This document shows positions 44,150 through 53,285 of a DNA stretch of 64,000 nt, one piece after another (positions within the stretch are counted from its first letter, which is position 1; each line of letters starts with the position of its first letter). Source of the DNA: Flavonifractor hominis (lineage in GTDB: Bacteria > Bacillota > Clostridia > Oscillospirales > Oscillospiraceae); the NCBI RefSeq assembly GCF_040095835.1, contig NZ_JBBMFT010000004.1:62001-126000 (forward strand), read 5' to 3'. The notes beneath the pieces are model-generated. The model saw only the letters and a list, made by a program, of their open reading frames with translations. It was not told where the DNA came from and searched no databases. The position numbers and the translations under genes were made by a program.

Positions 44150-46234
44150 TCAGTCAGTTTGATCCTTTGGCATCATCATGCCCCGGAGCTTGCGCATAAT
44201 ACAGGATTCCTCCAGATCGACCTTGCCCTCTACCGTCCGCAGGGCGATATGCAAGTGATCGGTGGTGTGTTCCAGGCGGATGAGCCCCCGCTCGTCAAAT
44301 ACCTCCAGACACACCAGCGTACGCATAACGGTCTCCCGTTTCCCCGCAGAACGGGCAATGTTGCGGGCCAGGCGATGGGCAGTCTCTTCCAGTGGAGCAG
44401 GCCCGGCGTGGCCCTTCAGATAGCGCCAGAGCACGACAAATTCCTCCCGGCTGGGAAGCAAGGCCTCGGCCTCCCGCCGGGTCAGATCCTCACCACGATG
44501 GAACTTTTCATACAGAGCCCGCTCAGCCTGGGCCCTGGTAAGAGCGGGGCGCAGATCACATACCTGCAGCTGTACGGTGCGCCAGCCCCGATATTCGTTG
44601 ATCTGTGGGGTAAATGCCACATCCACCCGGTCTCCCACGGCCACCTCCGCCTCTGCCGCACTGGCAGAAAAGAAAATGGCATCCAGCATCCTTCCGGCTA
44701 CATTCAGCTTCAGCTTCAGATGCCGGCCGCCCCCTACCTCGCTCAGGGCGGTGACCACACATCCAGACAGGGAAAACACCGGCTTGGGATTGCCCGAACC
44801 ATAGGGTTCCAGCAGCTCCAGGCCCTCTACCCCCTCCAGGGTGAGCTCCCCAGGGTCGTCCAGCTCGCTGTCGATGTCCAGCGTCGAGACCATCTCCGCA
44901 CCGCCGGTACACTCTCGCACATAGTCGTTCATGGCCCGGGCAAAGGCTGGGATGTGCTCAGCGGCAATGGTAAAGCCGGCAGCCAGCTCATGTCCGCCGA
45001 AGCCCTCCAGCAGGGGAGCACAGTGCTCCAGCGCGGCAAACAGATTAAACCCCGCGAAGGACCGGCAGGACCCTTTGCCGTGGCCGTCCTGCAGACAGAT
45101 CATAAACGTGGGGCAGGAATATTTCTCGGCCAGACGTGAGGCTACGATCCCCACCACGCCCTGGTGCCAGTGCTCCCCGGCCAGGACCAGGGCACTGCGC
45201 CGCTCAGGGGGCAGGGAATCGGCCATACTCAGGCATTCGGTGTAGATCTCCGCTTCAATGGCCTGCCGTTCCCGGTTGAGTTCGCACAGAGCGCGGGCCA
45301 GTTCCTCCCCCCGGACGGGGTCGGAAGTGAGCAGCAGTTCGGCCGCCAGCGGAGCACAGCCCATCCGGCCGGAGGCGTTGATGCGGGGCGCCAGGGTATA
45401 CCCCACCGCCACCGAAGTCAGTGGTTTTTCATCCAGTCCCGCCTCATGGAGCAGGGCCTTAAGTCCAGGTCGTACCGTGTGCCGCAACGCTTTGAGACCT
45501 ACACGCACAATGGTCCGGTTTTCTCCCGTCAGGCTCATTACATCGGCCACTGTGCCGATGGCCGCCAGGTCGGCGTACCGGTCCAGAAGCTCATCCCACC
45601 GCGCCTGACCTCCCAAGGCCAACGCCAGCTTCAGCGCCACGCCCACTCCCGCCAGGCACTTGAAGGGATAGGGGCAGTCGGCCCGCCTGGGGTCCACCAC
45701 CGCCACCGCTTCCGGCAGATCGGCCTTGCACTCGTGGTGGTCTGTGATCACCACGTCCACCCCCAAGGTTCCGGCATAGGCCGTCTCCTCTACAGCGGTA
45801 ATACCGCAGTCCACCGTGACAATGAGACTCACCCCTTGCCGGTGAAGGGTATCCACCGCTTCCCGGTTAAGGCCGTAGCCCTCCTCCATCCGGTCGGGAA
45901 TGTAGGGGACCACCTGTCCCCCTTCCTTACGCAGAAAATCCGTGAGCAGGCAGGTGGATGTAATACCGTCCACATCATAGTCGCCATAAACGGCGATGGT
46001 CTCCCCGCCGTCCAGGGCCCGGCGCACCCGCTCCACCGCCCGGTCCATATCCCGGAGCAGCAGCGGATTGTGGAGCAGCTCCCGCCCCGAGGCCAAAAAG
46101 GCCCGGGCCTTTTCCGGTGTATCCAGCCCACGGGCGCACAGGGTAATGGCCGCCAGCGGCGGCACCCCCGCCGCCTCCATGGCCCTTCGGGCTCCGGGAT
46201 CGCAGGCCGCCCGGTTCCATTGTTTATATTTCAT
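44150..46234 (-). CDS. recJ: single-stranded-DNA-specific exonuclease RecJ
   Basis: A 694-residue 5'-3' ssDNA exonuclease for recombination and mismatch repair. DHH-family motifs: VYGDYDVDGITSTCLL, IVTVDCGI, VVITDHHECK (the DHH) and ASGRMGCAPLAAELL. The DHHA1 part includes VVGIVASRLAEKY and a conserved GG-H segment (GFGGHELAAGF), followed by an OB-fold. An extra C-terminal domain of about 130 residues is typical of Firmicute RecJ. The ATG at 46234 is used; the frame extends to a TTG at 46261 that is unlikely to initiate. Confidence 0.93.
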   Translation of the reverse strand: MKYKQWNRAACDPGARRAMEAAGVPPLAAITLCARGLDTPEKARAFLASGRELLHNPLLLRDMDRAVERVRRALDGGETIAVYGDYDVDGITSTCLLTDFLRKEGGQVVPYIPDRMEEGYGLNREAVDTLHRQGVSLIVTVDCGITAVEETAYAGTLGVDVVITDHHECKADLPEAVAVVDPRRADCPYPFKCLAGVGVALKLALALGGQARWDELLDRYADLAAIGTVADVMSLTGENRTIVRVGLKALRHTVRPGLKALLHEAGLDEKPLTSVAVGYTLAPRINASGRMGCAPLAAELLLTSDPVRGEELARALCELNRERQAIEAEIYTECLSMADSLPPERRSALVLAGEHWHQGVVGIVASRLAEKYSCPTFMICLQDGHGKGSCRSFAGFNLFAALEHCAPLLEGFGGHELAAGFTIAAEHIPAFARAMNDYVRECTGGAEMVSTLDIDSELDDPGELTLEGVEGLELLEPYGSGNPKPVFSLSGCVVTALSEVGGGRHLKLKLNVAGRMLDAIFFSASAAEAEVAVGDRVDVAFTPQINEYRGWRTVQLQVCDLRPALTRAQAERALYEKFHRGEDLTRREAEALLPSREEFVVLWRYLKGHAGPAPLEETAHRLARNIARSAGKRETVMRTLVCLEVFDERGLIRLEHTTDHLHIALRTVEGKVDLEESCIMRKLRGMMMPKDQTD

Positions 46235-46272
46235 GGGCGTACTCTGCCCTCCCTTGCTCAAAATTACCCTTT

Positions 46273-46301
46273 ATTATACCAAATTTCAGCCCTTGTGACA
46301 A
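46273..46301 (-). promoter_or_regulatory. sigma-A type promoter of the recJ-rel cluster
   Basis: Minus strand: TTGTCA, 17 bases, TATAAT. This is one of the best promoter matches in the window. It probably drives recJ, rel and the downstream ligase genes. Confidence 0.8.
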
Positions 46302-46310
46302 GGGCCGGAC

Positions 46311-46385
46311 CGCTTTCGGGCAGTTCCAGATACAGGCCCGTCCGATCAATGGTGGCTTTCAAACCGTCAAAATGGGTCCGCCCCC
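46311..46385 (-). pseudogene. duplicated remnant of the M42 peptidase 3' end
   Basis: On the minus strand this encodes RTHFDGLKATIDRTGLYLEL, nearly identical to the last residues of the intact gene (RTHFDGLKATIDLAGLYLEL at 46502-46567). About 62 of 65 aligned-looking bases are shared around CAAAATGGGTCCGC and GATCAATGGTGGCTTTCA. The 115 bases between the copies contain only GC-rich hairpins. It looks like the scar of a tandem duplication that lost most of one copy. Confidence 0.8.
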
Positions 46386-46499
46386 CGCGGGAGCATGGCT
46401 CCTGCGGGGACCCCATACTTTTTCATGTATCACCCGGCAGAAGTGAATTCCGCCGGGCTCCCCGCCACCCGGCGGGGTCTGGAGCGGACCCTCTTTCCC

Positions 46500-47546
46500 T
46501 CAGGCCAGCTCCAGATACAGGCCTGCCAGATCAATGGTGGCTTTCAGCCCGTCAAAATGGGTCCGCTCCATGCCATGGGAGGCATGCACTCCAGGTCCAA
46601 TGAGGGCGCCCCGGGCATCCATGCCGGTACGCCAGGCCGCCGCCACATCGGAGCCGTAGTGGGGATAGATGTCCACCGCGTAGTTCACCCCGTTGGCACG
46701 GGCCAGTTCCACCAGGCGGGTCACCATCTCATAGTCATAGGGGCCGTTGTTGTCCTTGGCACAGATGGACACCTGGTACTCCGTGCAGCTGAGATCCTCG
46801 CCGATGCACCCCATATCCACCGCCAGCAGTTCGTCCACCACGGGCAGGGTGGCCCCGCCGTGCCCCACCTCCTCATGGACGGTAAAGCACACCTGGGTGT
46901 CATACCGGGGGCGCAGGCCCTGCTGGGCCATCAGGTGGAGCAGGGTAAGCAGGCAGGCGGCGCTGCCCTTGTCATCGATGAAGCGGGACTTCAAAAAGCC
47001 GCTGTCGGTGACCACAGTCTTGGGATCGTAACACACAAAGTCCCCGGGGGCGATGCCAAGGGCCTCCACATCCTGCTTATCGTGCACCACCTCGTCGATA
47101 CGCACGGCCATATTCTTTTCATCCCGGGCCCGGGTCGCGGCGTCATCGTGGACGTGGACAGCAGGGGAGAGGGAGAGAACGGTGCCGGTGTACACCCGAC
47201 CGTCCCGGGTGTAGATGCGGCAATACTCCCCGTCCAGAGTGGGCAGGATGGGCCCGCCCACCTTGGTGATCATGAGCATGCCATCGGCAGTGATGGAGCG
47301 CACCATAAGCCCCAGGGTGTCGATGTGGGCGCACAGGCCAACGGTCTTTCCAGGCTCCCGGCCGGGCACCGACACGATGAGGTTGCCCTTGTTGGTACGC
47401 CGGGTGGCATATCCCAGTCCCTGCACGATCCCCTCGGCCGTCTCCACCACCCGGGCAGTAAAACCGCTGGGGCTGTCGGTGGTAAGCAGGGTCCGGGCGG
47501 TCTCCATCAAAAAGGGCTTGCAGCCCTGTGTATTCAGCATTTGCAT
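46500..47546 (-). CDS. M42 family metallopeptidase (glutamyl aminopeptidase-like)
   Basis: A 348-residue dinuclear-zinc aminopeptidase that trims peptides in the cytoplasm as a large tetrahedral complex. Metal and catalytic residues are visible: AHIDTLGLMV (His), the bridging Asp in RFIDDKGSAA, VHEEVGHGGA (catalytic Glu pair), a VDMG aspartate and the late His in THFDG. Length is normal for the family (340-360). It lies alone between the recJ promoter region and a divergent YbaK gene. A partial copy of its 3' end follows it. Confidence 0.9.
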   Translation of the reverse strand: MQMLNTQGCKPFLMETARTLLTTDSPSGFTARVVETAEGIVQGLGYATRRTNKGNLIVSVPGREPGKTVGLCAHIDTLGLMVRSITADGMLMITKVGGPILPTLDGEYCRIYTRDGRVYTGTVLSLSPAVHVHDDAATRARDEKNMAVRIDEVVHDKQDVEALGIAPGDFVCYDPKTVVTDSGFLKSRFIDDKGSAACLLTLLHLMAQQGLRPRYDTQVCFTVHEEVGHGGATLPVVDELLAVDMGCIGEDLSCTEYQVSICAKDNNGPYDYEMVTRLVELARANGVNYAVDIYPHYGSDVAAAWRTGMDARGALIGPGVHASHGMERTHFDGLKATIDLAGLYLELA

Positions 47547-47607
47547 CGTCTCCTCATTTGTAGTAATATAATTCTATCTTATACCAGATCACGGGAGCGA
47601 TGCAACC

Positions 47608-48084
47608 ATGTCCGAGGAAAAGACCAATGTCATGCGGGTACTGGACCAAAAAAAGGTGCCCTATACTCCCCACCACTATGCACACCCCGATGGGGCAGTG
47701 GATGGTGCCAGTGTGGCCGCCCTCATCGGGAAAGATCCGGCGTCCGTGTGCAAGACCCTGGTCACTCAGGGAGCCAGCAAGAAATATTACGTCTTTGTGA
47801 TCCCGGTACTTCGGGAATTGGACCTGAAGGCCGCCGCCCGGGCGGTGGGGGAAAAGTCCATTGAGATGATCCGCCAGGCCCAGCTGCTCCCCCTCACCGG
47901 CTACGTCCACGGAGGCTGCTCCCCGGTGGGAATGAAAAAGCAGTTCCCCACCGTATTTGACCAGAGCGAAGAGACCCTGGACACCATTACGGTAAGCGCC
48001 GGCAAGATCGGCGCCCAGGTAGAGGTGGCCCCTGGGGCGCTGTGCGCACTGGTACGGGGACGCTTTGCCCCGGTATGCAAATAA
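47608..48084 (+). CDS. ybaK: YbaK/EbsC family Cys-tRNA(Pro) deacylase
   Basis: A 158-residue trans-editing enzyme that removes cysteine mischarged on tRNA-Pro. Family signatures: TNVMRVLDQKKVPYTPHHY, VCKTLVTQG, the catalytic-lysine region VIPVLRELDLKAAARAVGEKSIEM and the GYVHGGCSPVGMKKQFPT loop. Length is typical (155-160). GGGAG precedes the ATG. It diverges from the M42 gene with a short AT-rich gap that contains TATAAT at 47567-47572. Confidence 0.93.
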   Translation: MSEEKTNVMRVLDQKKVPYTPHHYAHPDGAVDGASVAALIGKDPASVCKTLVTQGASKKYYVFVIPVLRELDLKAAARAVGEKSIEMIRQAQLLPLTGYVHGGCSPVGMKKQFPTVFDQSEETLDTITVSAGKIGAQVEVAPGALCALVRGRFAPVCK

Positions 48085-48164
48085 CTTTTTTGGGGCAGAC
48101 GGGAACTTTTTCCCATCCCTGCCGTCTATTCTCCCGACTGATCAAATTGCAAAGGAGAATCCAC

Positions 48165-49013
48165 ATGAAGAAACTCGGCACGTTTGCCCTCACCCTGGCC
48201 CTGGCGGGTGCCATGACCCTCCCTGCCTGCGCCACGGAGGGCCTGCTCATTTCCGCCAACCCCAACGCCTACTCCACCACCATTACCCTTAACGGCGAGA
48301 CCTTGAATACCGCCGGCATCCCCGCCTCCTCCGACTCTCTCATCCCCCTGCGCCTGGTGGCGGAGGCCGACCACGGCAGCGCCTATTGGGACCAGGAGAA
48401 CAATGAGAGCTGGTTCTATTTCGGGGACAACCTCATCACCGTGAAGTTTGCCGACAACAGCATCTGGGTAGGGGAGGAGTCCGTCAAATCCCAGGCCGAA
48501 GTGGTCGACGGGGTCACCTTTGTCTCCGCCAGCGTGCTCTCCCTGCTGGACGGGTACACCGTAGAGTGGGCCGATCCCACCACCGACGGCTCTGAGGCCG
48601 TGACCATCACCACCCCCAACAATGACCCCATGGTGAAGGCCGCCTATTCCATCATGGACGCGGCCGGCATGGGTTACGGCATGCGCATGGATGGCCAGCA
48701 GCTGGCTGAGACCTACCAGATCCCCGCCGATGCCTTTGAGCAGGTGATCGCCTTCTTCCCCATGATCACCAACCCCGACACCCTGATCCTGGGCAAGCTG
48801 GCTGAGGGGGCCGATGTGGAGGCCGTCAAGACCGCCGTGGAAGCCTATCGCCAGCAGCAGGAGGACACCTTCTCCTGGTACCTGTCCCAGAACCTGCCCA
48901 AGGTGCAGGATGCCCGAGTTGTGGTGGAGGGGGATTGGTTCCTCTTCCTCATCGCCGAAGACGCCGATGCCGGAGAGGCCGCTTTCCACAGCTTTGTGGA
49001 GGCCCAGGGCTAA
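48165..49013 (+). CDS. secreted protein with copper-amine-oxidase-N and DUF4358-like domains
   Basis: A 282-residue exported protein. The signal peptide (MKKLGTFALTLALAGAMTLPACA) contains a cysteine, but in no clear lipobox. Residues 30-150 are a copper amine oxidase N-terminal (stalk) domain of the non-catalytic kind common on Clostridial surfaces (SDSLIPLRLVAEADHGSAYWDQENN). Residues 165-282 look like DUF4358 (YGMRMDGQQLAETYQIP, VEAYRQQQEDTFSWYLSQNLPKVQDARVVV in outline). AAAGGAG precedes the ATG at 48165. Function is unknown; a cell-envelope binding role is likely. Confidence 0.75.
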   Translation: MKKLGTFALTLALAGAMTLPACATEGLLISANPNAYSTTITLNGETLNTAGIPASSDSLIPLRLVAEADHGSAYWDQENNESWFYFGDNLITVKFADNSIWVGEESVKSQAEVVDGVTFVSASVLSLLDGYTVEWADPTTDGSEAVTITTPNNDPMVKAAYSIMDAAGMGYGMRMDGQQLAETYQIPADAFEQVIAFFPMITNPDTLILGKLAEGADVEAVKTAVEAYRQQQEDTFSWYLSQNLPKVQDARVVVEGDWFLFLIAEDADAGEAAFHSFVEAQG

Positions 49014-49032
49014 ATTTTCTTCTCCTACATGT

Positions 49033-49068
49033 AAAAAGCCCCCGGGACCGCTCGGTCCCGGGGGTTTT
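49033..49068. terminator. bidirectional terminator between the DUF4358-like gene and ftsH
   Basis: CCCCCGGGACCG / CGGTCCCGGGGG arms (49039-49050 and 49053-49064) with AAAAA before and TTTT after. Confidence 0.9.
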
Positions 49069-49075
49069 CTATACG

Positions 49076-50953
49076 TTACCGCTTCAGGATCTCCATAAAC
49101 TCCTCGCCGGTAATGGTCTCCTTCTCCAGCAAGTACTCCGCCAGTTCCTGGAGCTTACCGGAGTTTTCCCGCAGGATGGACAGGGCCTTCTGGTGGGCGG
49201 CCTTTACCGTATCCACCACCTGGCGGTCGATCTCTGCGGCGGTCTCCGCCGAACAGGTCAGAGATGCGTCGCCCCCCAGGTACTGGTTCTGTACCGTCTC
49301 CAGGGCCACCATGTCAAACTGGTCTGTCATGCCGTAGCGGGTGATCATGGCCCGGGCCAGTTTGGTGGCCTGTTCAATGTCGTTGGAGGCACCGGTGGTC
49401 ACATTCTCCGCGCCAAAGACCAGTTCTTCGGCAGCCCGGCCACCGGTGAAGGTCGCGATCTTGTTGGTGAGCTCCGTACGGCTCATCAGCCGTTTCTCCC
49501 CCTCGTCCACCTGCATGGTGTAGCCCAGAGCCCCGGAGGTACGGGGCACAATGGTGATCTTGGTCACCGGGGCAGAGTGGGACTGGAGCGCGGCCACCAG
49601 GGCATGGCCCACCTCATGATAGGCCACCAGCTTCTTCTCCTGGGGAGAGATGACGGCGTTCTTCCGCTGGGCACCGGCAATGACGGTCTCCACGCTCTCC
49701 TCCAGGTCGGCCTGGGTCACCGTCTTACGGCCCTGCCGCACCGCCCGCAGGGCGCCCTCGTTGATGATGTTGGCCAGCTCGGCACCCGAAGCTCCGGCAG
49801 TTGCCCGGGCAATGGCGGACCAGTCCACATCGCCGTCGATGTGCACGTCTTTTCCGTGGACCTTCAGGATAGCAATACGGCCTTCCAGATCGGGCAGCTC
49901 CACGGGTACCCGCCGGTCAAACCGGCCGGGCCGCATAAGGGCGGGGTCCAGGGACTCCGGCCGGTTGGTGGCTGCCAACAGCACCACGCCCTTGCTGGAA
50001 TCAAAACCATCCATCTCCGCCAGCAGCTGGTTGAGGGTCTGCTCCCGCTCGTCGTTGCCGCCGTAGCCGCCGGTATCCCGTTTTTTGCCGATGGCGTCGA
50101 TCTCATCGATAAACACAATGCAGGGGGCCTTTTCTCCCGCCTGCTTGAACAGGTCCCGTACCTTGGCCGCACCCATGCCCACAAACATCTCCACAAACTC
50201 CGAGCCGGAGATGGAGAAAAAGGGTACCTTGGCCTCGCCGGCCACGGCCTTGGCCAGCAAGGTCTTGCCGGTACCGGGAGGGCCCACCAGCAATACGCCC
50301 TTAGGCAGCTTGGCGCCAATCGAAGCATATTTTTCCGGGTCGTGGAGAAAATCCACTACCTCCATCAGCGATTCCTTGGCCTCATCCTGACCAGCCACAT
50401 CGGCAAAGGATACGCCGGTGGAGGCCTCTTCCACATAGATTTTGGCATTTGCCTTACCGAAGGTCATGGCGTTGCCCATACCAGGCAAGCCGCCGCCCAT
50501 TTTCTTGGCCATCCAGCGGGAGAGCAGTTCGCCGATCAGAATGAAGATGAAGATGGGCACGATCCAACTCACCAGGAAGGAGAGAATCGGGTTGGCCTGG
50601 GTGGGAATCTCAGCGGTAAAGACGATCTCCTCATGACTGCTGAGCTGCTCCAGCAGCCGTTGACCGTCATCAGGCCAGACACCGGTTTTGTAATAGCCCT
50701 GCTTTCCATTCTCGTCCCGGGCAATAAAGACGATCTCCCGGTCGGTCTCATCCAGGGCCACCTGTTCCACCTGTCCGCCGTCCACCATGGTCAAAAACTG
50801 GCTGTAGGGCACCTCCAGCACCTGCCGCTCCAACATGGAAGGGAACAGGAATACATTGAGGAGCATCAGCACAATGAGTGCCAGCATGTAATAAAAGATC
50901 AGCGGTTTTTTAGGCGGTGAGGACTTGACCTCGTTGTTCTTGACCTCTTTCAT
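49076..50953 (-). CDS. ftsH: ATP-dependent zinc metalloprotease FtsH (second copy)
   Basis: A complete 625-residue FtsH. Membrane segments lie at about 18-37 and 123-143. The AAA domain has Walker A GPPGTGKT (224-231), Walker B CIVFIDEIDAIG, and the second region of homology ATNRPESLDPALMRPGRFDRR. Zinc site HEVGH is at 446-450. Length and spacing are canonical, without the long acidic tail of the third copy. It has its own strong promoter and stands apart from the tilS-hpt-ftsH locus. Confidence 0.95.
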   Translation of the reverse strand: MKEVKNNEVKSSPPKKPLIFYYMLALIVLMLLNVFLFPSMLERQVLEVPYSQFLTMVDGGQVEQVALDETDREIVFIARDENGKQGYYKTGVWPDDGQRLLEQLSSHEEIVFTAEIPTQANPILSFLVSWIVPIFIFILIGELLSRWMAKKMGGGLPGMGNAMTFGKANAKIYVEEASTGVSFADVAGQDEAKESLMEVVDFLHDPEKYASIGAKLPKGVLLVGPPGTGKTLLAKAVAGEAKVPFFSISGSEFVEMFVGMGAAKVRDLFKQAGEKAPCIVFIDEIDAIGKKRDTGGYGGNDEREQTLNQLLAEMDGFDSSKGVVLLAATNRPESLDPALMRPGRFDRRVPVELPDLEGRIAILKVHGKDVHIDGDVDWSAIARATAGASGAELANIINEGALRAVRQGRKTVTQADLEESVETVIAGAQRKNAVISPQEKKLVAYHEVGHALVAALQSHSAPVTKITIVPRTSGALGYTMQVDEGEKRLMSRTELTNKIATFTGGRAAEELVFGAENVTTGASNDIEQATKLARAMITRYGMTDQFDMVALETVQNQYLGGDASLTCSAETAAEIDRQVVDTVKAAHQKALSILRENSGKLQELAEYLLEKETITGEEFMEILKR

Positions 50954-50997
50954 GGTTGACCTCCCTGTCTGTTCGCAATTATTTTTTATGCGAAGTA

Positions 50998-51026
50998 ATC
51001 ATAGATGCTCCTGTGTCCAAAGTCAA
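50998..51026 (-). promoter_or_regulatory. sigma-A type promoter of the second ftsH
   Basis: Minus strand: TTGACT, exactly 17 bases, TATGAT. It lies 45 bases before the ATG at 50953. Confidence 0.75.
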
Positions 51027-51061
51027 TGCGTCCACCCCGGGATTTACACATTATTCACAAT

Positions 51062-51095
51062 AAAAGGCCCTTATCCGGTTGGATAAGGGCCTTTT
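51062..51095. terminator. terminator of the P-type-ATPase-like gene
   Basis: AAAAGGCCCTTATCC / GGATAAGGGCCTTTT, 15-base arms with a 4-base loop, directly after the stop at 51098. Confidence 0.88.
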
Positions 51096-51097
51096 GT

Positions 51098-53254
51098 TCA
51101 ATATTTGTTCACAGTTCCGGCGATCAGTGGAGTAGGGATCAGCCACATGACCAAAAAAATCAGCAAATTGGCCGCCGAGAGAGAGGCATAGGCACCCACA
51201 AAGGTGAGGTAAAAGGCCAGCAGTAACCCGGCCACCGCTCCCAGGCTGGCCAGCACAGCGGACAGACGCACCGCCCGGCGCAGCCGGGTAGCACCTACCA
51301 CTGCTTCGGCATAGGGCGCCACACCCTCCCGGCAGAGGACGGCGGTAAGGATATCGCTGTGTTCCTGTTCCTGACCGGAGAGCTCCATACGCCGCTCCAC
51401 CGGCGGGAACTCCATCTTGTCCACCGGCAGTTTGAAACGCTGCCGGAGCATGGCGGGGATGAGATTGAAATCCCGGGTCGCCATCACCGGGACGATACGG
51501 TTGCGGATCAGGCTGTTCAGCGAGGGCTCCAACGTACCATGGAGGGTGTAGTTGAGGGCAAAAATACCGGCCAGTTCGCCGTCAATGGCACAGAACACGG
51601 CGTTTTTCACATTGAGTCCTTGAGGGAGGGTGACCTCCATCAGATGCATAAAGGCCGCTGAACCCACCAGCACCTGCTGGTCCCGGATGACGGCAGACAG
51701 TCCGCCTTCATAGCAGCAGAAATCGCTGCTGCGCCGGTATACGCACCCCTGAGAACGGAGCAGGTCATGGAAAATCTTTTCCAGGCCGCTGCCCGAGTCC
51801 CGAATCAGGGTGGCGGTATTGGATACCACCTTATCCACCGGAAAATCCCCGAATACCTTAATTCCGTTGAGGGAGACACAGCCTGGGGGAAAGAAATCGG
51901 TGTCATTGAGCAGGATGCCGCTGCCCCCTGTGGCAGTGACTCCATCCCACCCGGCAATGGCCGAGCCCAGCTGGCTCAGCCGGCGTGTCAGACTCAGCCA
52001 GGGCAGGCCATAACACAGCGCTCCGGACAAGCTGGTACAGGCGGTCAGCATCGCCGACAGGCACCAGAGCAGTCGTTCCGGCGCCTGGCAGCCCACGGAG
52101 GCAACAATGCTCAGCAGCAGGCAGGCCACAAACAGCAGCGGACAGATACGGAAAAAGATCCGCTCGGCTCCATCCGTGGCCTGCATCTGCCGGCCAAAGC
52201 CCGCCGGCGTACCCGACCACTTGCAGTAGGTATCCCAGCCGTTCCATTTTCCCTCATCCAGCGTGACCAGATAGGGCTCCGACGCAGAGGCCGCCGTACG
52301 GCAGGCCAATCGCTGGCCACGCCGCTTGCGCCCGGTGCCCAGCATCAGCAGAAAGATCCCCAGCACCGCCGCCGCGCAGTAGGGCATCTGGCCGTCCCTG
52401 GGATCCAGGCGGTACATCGTCAGCGCGTCGGCCAGAGTCGCCGCACAGGCAAAAACCAGCAGGGTATCCATCCCCATCTCCAGCCGCAGCAACCGGAACA
52501 ATCCCCGGAACAGTACGTCCAGCCCCAGCAGCATAGCCGCACCCTGTATCCCTGCCAGGGCCAGCACCTGCAGCTGAGGGGTCAGCTGGGGCGGGTAGGG
52601 GAAGAGGTCCAGCGTCAAATAGAGCGCCGGCAAAAACAGCAGAAATACCAGCGTGGTGCGCAGACGGAGGGACTTGAGTCCTTTCCCGTACCGTTTGGCC
52701 AGATCGGCCGGCGGCAGATCGGGGGCCGGCGGCGGCTGGCGGCGGCGCTTGCGCTCCCGCCGATCGGCCGGCGGCTCCTCCTCGTCGGTTCCCGGGATAA
52801 ATTCCTCGGCACGGCGAACGTCCTCGTCGTTCTCCCGCCCCTCTTCCTCAAACATCTGCCCGGCATAGTCGTCTGCCCGGCGGATCAGTCGGTTGAGCTT
52901 TTCCGCCAGCGGATTGTCGGTAGCCGGTCCCTCTTCTCCCGGGAACTCCACCACCTTGTCCTCGTCCACCGGCTGCGGTTCTGGCTCCGGCTCCCGCTGC
53001 TGCTCCGGCTCCGGTTCCGGCTCCCGCTGGGGCGGTGCCGGCGCGGGCTGCCCGCCGGGGAAGGATACGACCTTCCCCGGTCGGGTCCCGGTGGAGCGTT
53101 TTCCCTCCCGGGGCACCACCGGGAAGGGAATCGTATCTTCCTTCCACGACTTTTTGGCCGTGCCGCCGCCGAATTCCGCCAGGATCTCCTCCAGGGAGAA
53201 GCTCTCCTCTTCGGACGTAGGCTTATTCAGTTCGTCGTCCCGGTCCTTTGCCAT
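51098..53254 (-). CDS. membrane protein resembling a catalytically dead P-type ATPase
   Basis: A 718-residue protein. Residues 1-185 are hydrophilic and Pro/Glu-rich, with a FSLEEILAEFGG motif. About six membrane segments follow (200-217, 228-248, 263-281, 292-307, 371-388, 395-415), then a cytoplasmic region and two last segments (650-715), the 6+2 topology of P1B ATPases. LCYGLPWLSLTRR stands where CPCALGLATPxA is expected. GILLNDTDFF replaces the phosphorylation motif DKTGTLT, with Asn in place of the essential Asp. AIDGELAGIFAL and PVMATRDFN match the P-domain VDGxxxG and MLTGDN. The actuator TGES is not seen. Transport by ATP hydrolysis is therefore unlikely. It is 31 bases downstream of rlmB. 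Confidence 0.6.
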   Translation of the reverse strand: MAKDRDDELNKPTSEEESFSLEEILAEFGGGTAKKSWKEDTIPFPVVPREGKRSTGTRPGKVVSFPGGQPAPAPPQREPEPEPEQQREPEPEPQPVDEDKVVEFPGEEGPATDNPLAEKLNRLIRRADDYAGQMFEEEGRENDEDVRRAEEFIPGTDEEEPPADRRERKRRRQPPPAPDLPPADLAKRYGKGLKSLRLRTTLVFLLFLPALYLTLDLFPYPPQLTPQLQVLALAGIQGAAMLLGLDVLFRGLFRLLRLEMGMDTLLVFACAATLADALTMYRLDPRDGQMPYCAAAVLGIFLLMLGTGRKRRGQRLACRTAASASEPYLVTLDEGKWNGWDTYCKWSGTPAGFGRQMQATDGAERIFFRICPLLFVACLLLSIVASVGCQAPERLLWCLSAMLTACTSLSGALCYGLPWLSLTRRLSQLGSAIAGWDGVTATGGSGILLNDTDFFPPGCVSLNGIKVFGDFPVDKVVSNTATLIRDSGSGLEKIFHDLLRSQGCVYRRSSDFCCYEGGLSAVIRDQQVLVGSAAFMHLMEVTLPQGLNVKNAVFCAIDGELAGIFALNYTLHGTLEPSLNSLIRNRIVPVMATRDFNLIPAMLRQRFKLPVDKMEFPPVERRMELSGQEQEHSDILTAVLCREGVAPYAEAVVGATRLRRAVRLSAVLASLGAVAGLLLAFYLTFVGAYASLSAANLLIFLVMWLIPTPLIAGTVNKY

Positions 53255-53285
53255 GATCTTCTCACCTGTCAGCGCGTATCTTATC

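Noticed and set aside
46395..47864. Plus-strand open frame spanning the M42 gene into ybaK
   Set aside because: It opposes a clear M42 peptidase and overlaps ybaK in the wrong frame.
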